A stretch of 64,000 nt of DNA from Mariannaea sp. PMI_226 (lineage: Eukaryota; Ascomycota; Sordariomycetes; Hypocreales; Nectriaceae). The DNA lies in assembly GCA_024336345.1 (NCBI GenBank), contig JANFOG010000003.1, forward strand, positions 433,501-497,500, read 5' to 3'. Under the pieces are notes generated by a model, which was given only the letters and a program-made list of their open reading frames with translations, was not told the origin of the DNA and searched no databases. This document shows positions 12,386 to 21,700 of the stretch, one piece after another. The position numbers and the translations under genes are program-made. The number at the start of each line of letters is the position of its first letter. The stretch's first letter is position 1.

Positions 12386-12395
12386 CGGAACACCG
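12386..12395. promoter_or_regulatory. Putative Zn2Cys6 site 1 (CGG-N4-CCG)
   Basis: CGG AACA CCG, extended to GCGG-N4-CCGC. It lies about 220 bp upstream of the NmrA-like start and about 250 bp upstream of the regulator start. Inverted CGG triplets are the usual target of Zn2Cys6 dimers. Confidence 0.5.
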
Positions 12396-12455
12396 CGATT
12401 GCATCTCTCCACCGAACCGGCCAAGCAGGTGGAGAAGGGTCGCTTATCCACCGAG

Positions 12456-12465
12456 CGGAACTCCG
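12456..12465. promoter_or_regulatory. Putative Zn2Cys6 site 2 (CGG-N4-CCG)
   Basis: CGG AACT CCG, extended to GCGGA-N2-TCCGC, the most symmetrical of the three copies. It has the same 4-nt spacing as sites 1 and 3. Confidence 0.55.
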
Positions 12466-12567
12466 CCCAAAGCCCCACAATATCGGACGCAATTCCCCTG
12501 TCACGACCTGCAGGGGCCTGGTCCTTCAAATACAGTCATCAGCATCTTAAACCTGCCATCTCCCGAT

Positions 12568-12577
12568 CGGACTTCCG
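12568..12577. promoter_or_regulatory. Putative Zn2Cys6 site 3 (CGG-N4-CCG)
   Basis: CGG ACTT CCG, only 64 bp before the regulator start codon. This is a position suited to autoregulation. Confidence 0.5.
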
Positions 12578-12641
12578 CCCATTGATTCTTGATCTTACAT
12601 ATTCTTGCCGAGTTGGCTTGTAACTAGATCGTCGCGCCATC

Positions 12642-13931
12642 ATGTCACTTACGGCTCGGGAACGTCGAAATCCTCCGCCCAGGCGGAAGTCCTGCGCCGC
12701 ATGCATCAAGGCTAAGCGCCGCTGCGATATGGCCCTCCCATCATGCACTCGGTGCGCTCAAAGGCACATTCAATGTGTCTATCCTAATCGGGCCATGTGC
12801 GAACAATCTTTGGCTGTCTCCCAGCAGAGTGCCACCATGCCTGGCCTAATCACTAGAGATGCAAGATGCCAAACACCATCGACAGTGGAGCACATTGATG
12901 CTGGTAGTGATGGTTTCAATCCAGTTACGACAGACTTTGATTCAGGCTTTAGCGAACTAGAGCCCTTTGAGCTTCCATTCGAGGGCGACCCCTTTGGGAC
13001 TAACGAGCAGTCATCGACGGTGACTGCTCCGTCAAGCAAGCAGTTCGACTCCATCCCAGAGGTGATTGCAAGTAGATTACAGTGGTCTGTTGATCGCATC
13101 AGGGAAGCTCCTTCAAGTATGGTTATGGAGACCCGCACGCCTTGGTGTCATCCGCTGCTATACAAAGATGGTATGCCACGCTCAATACAAGGTATTTATC
13201 CTGCAGTTGTAATTCGCTTCGAGAAGAAGCTAGTGTCTGACCTGGAAGCCACAGATGCTCACGCCTGTTGTGCATTGTACTTGGCCAAGAACCGTGCAAA
13301 TGCTCCTGTAATTCTCCGCTCAATCGAGTCACGGGTCTGCGACCTGCTCGCATCTCGTACTCCTGACACACCCATGGATTGTCTCGCTCACACCCAGTCG
13401 CTCCTCCTCTATCAGATTATCCGTCTTTTTGACGGCGATATTGGTGCTAGAGCATCTGCAGAGCGCGACATCTCGGCCATTGAGACATCATGTATCTCAC
13501 TCTACGCTCATGCCAAATTCGAAGGCAGCCAGGCTTCGGAACTACCCATGTTCCCAATTGCACCAACCAAAACATTCTGGCAAGAATGGATACTCCACGA
13601 GTCAATCCGACGTACACTTATTCTCACATTTTACTTCCTTCAAGCGTACCGCATAATGGCGCACCAGAAGTTTCTACCGTGTGATGGGAGGTTGGGGTTA
13701 TGTCACATGTGGACGATATCGCGGTATCTGTGGGAGGCGCGGACGCCAATGGAGTTTGCGGAGGCGTGGAAGAACAAGAAGCATTTTGAGGTAACGAACG
13801 CAGTATTTTCAGAGGTGCTAGAGGATGCAATGGCAGATGATATCGACACGTTTGGGAAAATATTTATTACTTCATTGTTGGGAATCGATGAGGCAGAGGG
13901 GTGGTTCGCAAGTCGAGGAGGCAGCCTCTGA
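12642..13931 (+). CDS. Zn(II)2Cys6 transcription factor
   Basis: A 429-residue fungal-specific regulator in one open frame. The zinc cluster is at the N terminus with exact canonical spacing CX2CX6CX6CX2CX6C (Cys 18, 21, 28, 35, 38, 45). It is preceded by a basic RRNPPPRRKS and carries the usual IKAKRRCD segment. The rest is a helical region of moderate conservation (about residues 150-420, for example DCLAHTQSLLLYQIIRLFDG) without a recognisable enzyme domain. At 429 aa it is shorter than regulators with a full fungal_trans domain and more like pathway-specific cluster regulators. The adjacent divergent NmrA-like gene and the CGG palindromes between them suggest direct control of the pair. 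The inducing signal is unknown. Confidence 0.9.
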   Translation: MSLTARERRNPPPRRKSCAACIKAKRRCDMALPSCTRCAQRHIQCVYPNRAMCEQSLAVSQQSATMPGLITRDARCQTPSTVEHIDAGSDGFNPVTTDFDSGFSELEPFELPFEGDPFGTNEQSSTVTAPSSKQFDSIPEVIASRLQWSVDRIREAPSSMVMETRTPWCHPLLYKDGMPRSIQGIYPAVVIRFEKKLVSDLEATDAHACCALYLAKNRANAPVILRSIESRVCDLLASRTPDTPMDCLAHTQSLLLYQIIRLFDGDIGARASAERDISAIETSCISLYAHAKFEGSQASELPMFPIAPTKTFWQEWILHESIRRTLILTFYFLQAYRIMAHQKFLPCDGRLGLCHMWTISRYLWEARTPMEFAEAWKNKKHFEVTNAVFSEVLEDAMADDIDTFGKIFITSLLGIDEAEGWFASRGGSL

Positions 13932-14187
13932 ACAGAGTCGGGTTGCAAGTATGAAGATACGTAATATTGCGATTCCATTTTTGAAGGGTATTCCAATGGC
14001 GCATAACGCTTGAAACGGATTCAAATCGAACTACATTTGCGACTGCTGTCTTTCACTTAAACCACAATTTTGGTTGTTGACAACGAGGATTGAGGTGGCA
14101 TGAAGGTGAGACAGTTGTTAGAGATGTATCTTTCCCCATCAAGGAAGCATATAATGCAATTTGAAAGCTGTGAACTGCAACCAACAC
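13932..14187. other. Intergenic between regulator and tRNA-Phe
   Basis: Short spacer holding the regulator's 3' UTR and the 5' flank of the tRNA gene. No other feature is seen. Confidence 0.5.
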
Positions 14188-14315
14188 GCGGGTTTAGCTC
14201 AGTTGGGGTATGTCATAATCGATTTCCCTCGCTGAATAACTATAACTAACCTTCACTGACAGAGAGCGTCAGACTGAAGATCTGAAGGTCATGTGTTCGA
14301 TCCACATAAACCGCA
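14188..14315 (+). tRNA. tRNA-Phe (anticodon GAA) interrupted in the D-loop
   Basis: Joining 14188-14207 to 14263-14315 gives exactly 73 nt that fold as a eukaryotic tRNA-Phe. The acceptor arm is GCGGGTT/AAACCGC with one G5-A68 mismatch. U8 and A9 are followed by a GCTC/GAGC D-stem. The anticodon arm is TCAGA-CTGAAGA-TCTGA with GAA at positions 34-36. The variable loop is AGGTC, the T-arm is ATGTG-TTCGATC-CACAT, and the discriminator is A73. The A box (14195-14207) ends right at the insertion and the B box (14295-14303) is intact. A T7 run follows 8 nt after the gene. The normal fungal tRNA-Phe intron site after position 37 is uninterrupted. Instead 55 nt split the D-loop between GGG and A. 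Whether the transcript is ever matured is unknown; the alternative is a pseudogene, although the body shows no decay. Confidence 0.85.
14208..14262 (+). other. Spliceosomal-type intron inside the tRNA-Phe D-loop
   Basis: The insert begins GTATGT, has a CTAAC branch site at 14246-14250 and ends GACAG, 12 nt beyond the branch. At 55 bp it matches the protein-gene introns of this window in length and all three signals. Removing it restores an uninterrupted 73-nt tRNA. A bulge-helix-bulge recognised by tRNA endonuclease is not expected here, because fungal tRNA introns sit only at 37/38. Confidence 0.75.
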
Positions 14316-14323
14316 ATCGATTC

Positions 14324-14330
14324 TTTTTTT
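14324..14330 (+). terminator. Pol III terminator (T7)
   Basis: A run of seven T, eight bases after the tRNA 3' end, is what RNA polymerase III needs to stop. A second T8 run lies shortly downstream at 14343-14350. Confidence 0.75.
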
Positions 14331-14926
14331 GCGCTTTGCTCCTTTTTTTTAAGTGGGTATCCTTTTCTTTATAATTCCAATAAACTAGTCTATCTCTATC
14401 AATCAATATTCCTGTTGGTAACAGTAATCTCATCTTCGGTCATTGTGATGAATTGCAGTTTTGAGTTCGGCTAGCTGTCAATGACCAGTCTGTAAACTTG
14501 ATCATCCACTTGTAAGCCTCTCCTGTAAGATTTCACGCAGCGCATTTGGGGATGGCATGGTTCTCAAAAATCGTCGCTGACCAGGCCATGGGTCTCAGAA
14601 AAAGAAAGGAGTTCTCAAGCGTCGCCTATTAGCGAAGCCCTGTAATCTGTAATAAGTTCACAATCAAATAGTGATTATATGCAAGCACAGACTTTCTTCC
14701 CAATAATGATACTGCGTAACTTCTTTTGCAACAGCCGAGAAACATGCCATATAAGTAATGGGATTACGGGATGCGGCGGATATTTACCCCGGGCACTTTG
14801 GTATGCCACCATGCCATTAGCTTATCGATTCCATCAGACTTCGTATCCAACTTTGTCCCCCTTTTATGCAAATGAGACAGTGTCTGCATTCATTCCTCAA
14901 AAGTACGCACAAGGCGCCGTGACGGC
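14331..14926. other. Intergenic, promoter of the phosphodiesterase gene
   Basis: About 600 bp without a supportable gene. It should contain the promoter and leader of the downstream NPP-type gene. Confidence 0.5.
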
Positions 14927-17328
14927 TTGCCGAACATGCCTTTGCCAAATTTAAATACGAACTCTCCCCAGGGGAACCGAGACAATGCCAGCCTATTGTC
15001 CCCCATGGGCTACGACGACGACGCCGCATCTCTACACAGTCGAAGCGACCAGGATACCGACAGCGATGACGACGAACTTGTCTCCCGTGCGAGGAACAGC
15101 CGGGAACTCCGTGCCTACGATCGCATAGTTCTGTTGGAAGAAGAAGAGATGGACCAACTGGTCGTGGACACCCGGAAGAAGCAAGAGCGGGAGCGCCGTG
15201 GCTCCGCGCTCGCTGTTCCCAACCCACTCAAAATATTTGGGCGTCGATCGAGTCCTTCCCGAAGTATCGAATTCAACAGCTCCACAGAAGACTTGGTATC
15301 AGAAAAAAGAAGAAACGCTAGACGTGCGCGACGACAGAAAAAGAAAGAGAGGTTGATAGAGGATGCGCAGCATGGCGAAGACGGCGAGCTAATGTACGAG
15401 ATGGAAGAAGGAGGCATGAAGGAGGGCAGTTCTACCGGCGATAGCAGCGAGAGAGAAGACAGCGACGAACTAGACCGAACCAATCTTAATATGATCGCCA
15501 AATCAAAAGCCCAACGCAGACGCAGCTGGCGACGCTGGGTGTTCATTCATACCCTCATCGCTATCGGATTCGCCATTTTAGTTCTGATCGCCTGGAAGCT
15601 GTCAAGGAACCGAAAGAGCGCGCACAATAAGCCGGGCCTGATGTCCAACGGAACAGCACTTTTCGCGCCTACTACCCTCATTATCAGTTTAGATGGCTTC
15701 CGCGCAGACTTCCTGCAGCGTGGCCTCACCCCTCGTCTGAACGCCTTTATCAAGGAAGGCGTTTCGCCGCAATGGATGTATCCATCATTTCCGTCCGTCA
15801 CTTTTCCCAACCATTACACTCTCGCGACTGGAATGTATCCTGAGAGCCATGGAGTCGTCGGAAACACCTTCTGGGATCCCAACCTGAAGGAAGAATTCTA
15901 CTATACGGATCCTGCCCGGAGTCTGGATCCTAAATGGTGGGGTGGAGAGCCTTTCTGGGTGACGGCAGAGAAGCAGGGAGCTCGAAGTGCGGTTCACATG
16001 TGGCCCGGAAGCGAGGCTCACGTCCTCCACCAGGAGCCAAGCATCATGGACAAGTTCAACGGCAAGGAGACTCTTGATAACAAGGTCTCCAGAATCCTCG
16101 AGTTTCTAGACATGCCTGGGTTCGAGGATAAGACGGCAAATATTAAGGATATGCGGCCTCAGTTGATCGCAGCCTATGTTCCTCACGTTGATTCCGACGG
16201 GCACAAGTACGGTCCCAACAGCACCGAAATTCGCGGCACCATCTCAAAGGTAGACAACATGTTGGATAAGATCTTCCATGGCCTGGAGGAACGCAATCTG
16301 ACTAATATTGTCAACGTCATCGTCGTTTCGGACCACGGCATGGCCACCACTGATATAACGAGACTGATTCAACTCGAGGATCTCATCGACATCGACAAGA
16401 TTGAGCACAATGACGGCTGGCCGTTGTTTGGCCTTCGTCCTAAGAATCCCGATGACGTGCAAATTCTCTATGATCAACTTGCAGAGAAGGCCAAGACGAA
16501 TCCAAACATTGAGGTCTACCTTCGGGATGTCAACATGCCTGAGCGATACCATTTCTCACACAATGATCGCATTGCTCCATTGTGGGTCATCCCTAAGGCG
16601 GGATGGGCTGTTGTTACTAAGGAGGAGTTCGATATTGAAGAAGGCATGAAGAAGGGACTGGTTTATAAGCCTCGTGGCTTACACGGTTACGATCACGAGC
16701 ACCCCCTTATGCGAGCCATTTTCATTGCCCGTGGCCCTGCCTTCCCGCACCCTGCAAACAGCAAGATAGACGTATTCCGTAAGTCTAGACATGAAGGGGC
16801 AGCAGCTTGAGAGATTCCATTGGCTGACATTTCGCAGAAAACATTGAGGTATACAATATGCTGTGCGACTCGGTCGGGATCGTGCCAGCCCCGAACAATG
16901 GCACACTTCGACTACCACTCAAGCCCATCGGGCTTCACGACACAGAAAGTACGCCCAAGGAACCGGCAGATCCCGAGACTTCGGAGAAGCCCCAGTCAAC
17001 CAAGGCGCCAGAGAGGCCAGCCATACCTGACAAACCTACACAGCCCGTACAGCCCGACCGGCCGAAGTTGCCTGTCAAGCCCTCGGATCCAGCGCGTCCC
17101 ACAGTACCTCAAGAGCCTACTGTGTCTTCACAAGCTGCAAAATCATCACATCAATCACAAACCACCAATGGGGCAAAGCCAACCTCAGAGTCTGGTGATT
17201 CGAAGGACAACGATGACAAGGATCATGACGATGATGGTGACAATGACGACGACGATGGCTGGTGGGATTGGTTTACCCACAAGGTTGAAAAGGTCTGGCA
17301 TAAGATCACGGGCTCCGAATCTGATTAA
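14927..17328 (+). CDS. Type II membrane nucleotide pyrophosphatase/phosphodiesterase (NPP family)
   Basis: The enzyme hydrolyses phosphodiester or pyrophosphate bonds of extracellular nucleotides through a two-metal site and is related to yeast Npp1/Npp2. Exons 14927-16778 and 16838-17328 give 780 residues; the junction (GTAAGT/CAG) restores QNIEVYNMLCD. Residues 1 to about 202 are an acidic, Ser-rich cytosolic head, and a signal anchor covers about 203-226 (HTLIAIGFAILVLIAW). The catalytic domain follows: metal ligand D256 in SLDGFRADF, nucleophile T292 in SVTFPNHY, then HVDSDGHKYGPNS and VSDHGM metal ligands and the GYDHEHPLMRAIF block. All key residues are present. After about residue 650 comes an unusual tail: Pro/Lys-rich repeats, an Asp-rich run and a terminal WWDWFTHKVEKVW patch. 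An alternative start three codons downstream (14936) is possible. Confidence 0.92.
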
Positions 17329-18757
17329 AATCTAGACAATGTTAGCGTTGATGAAGTTGTTTTTTTTTTTTGGATATCCGCGTGGCAATATTTGTTTGTG
17401 AGGAGCGTCGGGGGAACTTTGGGCGTTTTGTGGCAAGAATCAACGGCGTTTGAATCGACTTAGGACTGGATTGCCGTCCAGGGTGGTAGAAACTGATTTA
17501 ATGCTTGATTTTCAAATCGCAATATTTTTGCACTATTATACATTTCATTTGCCACCATTTGCATAACTTTGGAAGGATTCGGTAGGCTATTCAAACGGAG
17601 CTTTTTTTTTTTCAACTGCTCTTTCATCTGACCACACCTACACCCACATTCATGCATGAAGCCGCAGCTGAAGACGACTCACCTTGCTTACTGGCCCATG
17701 TCCCGTTTGTATCTCCAGCTACTAGTTGATTCCAATGCGTATCTACAGTCTGCTAACATGTGATTCGTGGCCTCGCCCAAAAGCCAAGCCAAGGGCATGC
17801 TTGCTTTTTGCAGACCGAGAAGGTGGTATGGTAATTAGCCCGTCACTGCAGCCTTTGATGGTATCTATAAAGTCTGTTGGTACATCTGTTGAATGGACAC
17901 GTATCTTCTAGATCTAAGAAACCTCACTTCTGTATCCTTAGTGTGCCGAATACATTAGGTAAGGTAATACTGTAGGTACATCATAGGTTCGAATAATGCA
18001 CCCTTTGAGTAGTCGTGATATGTTTGGTTCGGGTACCAGGCTGTGTATGTCCAGCCTGTAGGCAACTTTTAGGCAGCTTGCGGGGTTTTCGCATCAATAA
18101 ATGGGTCCCAGAAGAGCGGCACCACACTAAAACCACTGCTGCAGAGTGCATGCATCTGCAGAATTCCACTAACTGAGACTCCGGGTACAGCTGGCGGCCC
18201 TTCGACCCTCAAGCTACAACGCTGTAGCGTACCTTTTAGTGGTGACGGCGTTTGTCCTTGCCCATCCCTCAATTACAACCTCAACGGCCTCTCTACAACG
18301 CGTGACGCGGCAATGAGCTTGACCTTGCACTAACACAAACAACCACCACCACCGCCGCCGCCACCTGCAAGAAGCAAACAAATTGCCCTAACCGGGAGTA
18401 TCTTTTACATAGCATATTCCTACTCCAACCCTCACATCCCCACTAACCAACCAGCAAAAGGAAGTGGGAAAAGAGGAAGGAGAGACAAAACGAGGCGCCC
18501 GTGTCACCATCCCGTTGAAGCTCAAAGCCCACTCATCACTCATTCCCTGTCAGCCATCTCTCCCACTCTTTCTTCGTGCTCCCAACACTCTGGACGGGCC
18601 CCTGCTTCTTGCCTCAACCCCCTGCTCATCTTTGGGTCTCAGACTCAGCTCTGGTGGTGGGTTTCTCGCCTCCAAGCACGAGGCTCTCTGATGCCTCGCC
18701 ACCCGGGCGCATCCTGTGCACTGCTCGTTCCTGGGCCTTGAAGAATTCCCTATCAAA
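17329..18757. other. Intergenic, 3' UTR and long leader region
   Basis: No gene is seen. It contains poly-T runs near 17360 and 17602, and an (ACC)n/(GCC)n tract at about 18342-18366 in the probable 5' leader of the Uls1-like gene. The last 300 bp are C/T-rich. Confidence 0.5.
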
Positions 18758-21700
18758 ATGGGCGACCACATGGAGGACTCCTCCGTCGCAGAGTTGACCG
18801 AGGAGCTGACCATTCAGCAAGTTATTCTAGACTCACTTAAACACGAGACATTTGAGGGGGTTGAACAAGAACGTTCTCAGGCTCATCAAGATATTCAACG
18901 GCTTAAAAATCTGCTGCGCGCCGCAAAGAAAAGGGAGCAGAAAGATGATGCTGGTAAGGGCTCTGTTTGAGTTGCCTTGATTTTTGCCTGGCTTTGTGAT
19001 CTGTTTCACTCTCACTGACCGTTCCCCTTCCGTTTGTGTTGCTATTTCCATCGTGCACCAAGATAGCAGCATGGTTTGCGGAACTTTGGACTGACCACCC
19101 TCAGCAGAACACTCCCTCCCACCATCTGCCTCGTTTGCAAACCAGCATCAGTCTGTTGCTGGGCCTTCAACGGGTACGTATCTCCACCATCAGCCATTTG
19201 TTATTGCACGTCCTCGAGTCATCATTGCCTGTGTGAGGAGGCTTGGTGGAGTTCTACGCCTCCTCAGGCACACTTCGTCCGTTTTCTGCTCAACATTATG
19301 CCCGTACTACAATCCCAATTCACGCATCCATTCCAGCTTGTTTCCCTTTGTCAAATACCACCCTTTCCCCTCTTGTCTAGTGTTCAAAGGTTGTCTTTCA
19401 TCTCGTGCTGAGGCGCTTAAAAAGACACATCGAACCCACACATGGTTCCCCTTTGTATTTGTGATTCAGTCTCGCTAGCTTAAGGCAACCGAGCCATTGT
19501 TCGGCAACCTCTGTTTTTTGTTCTTCACTACACAAACGGGCTTCGTTTGCTTCAAATATCATTTTCTCCACTAACCCTGTTATACCGTCAATAAAATGGA
19601 CAACTTTCCCCAGCTACCGTTCTCATATGATTTTTCATATTTCCTTACAAATCCTGCCTATGATCCGGCTAACATCTACATGCAAGAGCATCCGGGACAT
19701 CATACTCCAGCTGTCATGTCCACTCCCGTCAGGCGTAAAAGTCCACCACTTCAAGATGAAGGCTCTTGGACTATGCCAAGTCGAAAGCGAGCCTACGATG
19801 CGTTTACTCCAGCCGGACCCAGCAAGGTTCGACGCACTGCTCCTACTCCTGCTTCAGACCCATTTTCACATCAAGGAGATGCTGATGCATATGCCGCCGA
19901 AATCATCGATCTTACGGGGTGAGTGAACATTAGCCGTTGCGTACACTTATACCGTTACTGTATCTCATACTAATATTATCGGGATTCCAGGGACGATGAC
20001 GACGACTTGACGTCCTCATATATTATCGAGCAGATCAAGGCTGAGAAGATACGTGAGCAGGAGAAGGCAGACCGAGATCTTGCGCAACTGCTCTCTAGCC
20101 AGGATTCACTAGCAAACCCTCTCGCAGGCAGCTTTTCGGGCCAGCACAATGCTTTCGATCGCATAATGGGCAGTCAGCTACCAAGTGGAAGCAGCACAGG
20201 CATTGTGGAGGATGACTATGAATCGTCTTTCACATCTATGACTAATGACTTGGAGCCAAACGTACCGCAGATGCCAGGGGGATATGATTCGAGCTGGGAT
20301 GCGCCAATCGCTATTCGACAGACCTCGCAATCACCTGCTGAAGCGGCTCCAACAAGATCTATGATAGAACGTCTTCGATTAGGCGCCGGGGCTCTTGCCA
20401 ATAGTCATGTACCTCCCGTCCATAATGGATTACAAACGCTAGGGCAACCTTCAAACCCAGGCCCGAACCCTGGGCTCAGCAGAGGCTATGGCATGTCCCC
20501 TAGACCGGGAATGCCATCAAATGGGGGGCCAAGCGACGGTCGGATCCTCGGACCCCAATCGATGTCTTCTCTGCCAGCTGGCGGTTTCTCGAGTCTCTCG
20601 GACATCATTTCTAGGACAAGCATATTCAGCACGTTTGATTACAGCCTTAGCATGGACCCATCAGGCAACGCTCTTCCGGAGAGACTGACCAACTACCTCC
20701 AAGATGCTTACCACGACCCCAGAATGAGTGACAAAGAGCTGGATGATTTATTGCAGAACATCCGACCAGACATGGACATTCCAGAGAGGAACCGAGACGG
20801 AACGCCAGCCGGGTTAAAGAGACCTCTGTATCCTCATCAAGAATTGGCTGTTGCCTGGATGAAGAAGATGGAGCAGGGTACAAATCATGGCGGCATCCTT
20901 GCGGATGATATGGGCTTGGGAAAGACCATATCTACGCTGGCACTTTTGCTAGCTAATCCAGCGACAACTCGCCCGAAGGTATGTTTCTGTTTCTTGAGTA
21001 TTCAACTCTGATGCCTGAATCTGACAACAAAATAGACCAATTTGATAGTTGGCCCAGTTGCACTCATGAGGCAGTGGCAAGAAGAAATCTTGACCAAAAC
21101 AAAGCTTTCTCACCGGTTGTCGGTGATAATTCATCATAATAAAAAATCAACGCCGGAGGAATTGCTCAAATATGATGTCGTGTTGACAACATATGGTACC
21201 CTCGCATCGGAATTGAAGCGTCTGGAGAAGTATCTTGAGGAGAATGCTGATCGAAACATTGACATGAACGATAGAACGCTTGCTGAGAAGTGCCCCCTCC
21301 TACACCCGACGAAAGCCAAGTTTTACCGAGTAGTTCTGGATGAGGCACAGTGCATCAAGAACAAAGATACCCAGACTGCAAAGGCTTGTGCCAAGCTAAA
21401 GGCAAAGTACAGATGGTGTCTGACTGGAACGCCGATGATGAACGGCGTCGGAGAGCTGTACTCTTTGCTCAACTTTCTTCAAATCAAGCCGTACTGCAAA
21501 TGGGAGGAGTTCCGCCAGGTGTGTTGAGTAATTCTGTTTCTTTATCCGATCTATGCTGATATGTTTGTTTATCTTCTAGGCATTTGGTGTTCTGTTTGGC
21601 CGAAATGGAGATCCGAAGAGTATGGCTATGAACAGGTTGCGAGCGCTACTGAAAGCCATCATGCTCCGACGAAAAAAGAACTCAAAGTTGGATGGGAAGC

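Larger units (their letters stand above)
12165..12641. promoter_or_regulatory. Divergent promoter shared by NmrA-like gene and Zn2Cys6 regulator
   Basis: The 477-bp gap between two start codons on opposite strands contains three CGG-N4-CCG palindromes within 192 bp, listed separately. Nothing in it looks coding. A shared, possibly autoregulated promoter is inferred from the geometry and the palindromes. Confidence 0.6.
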
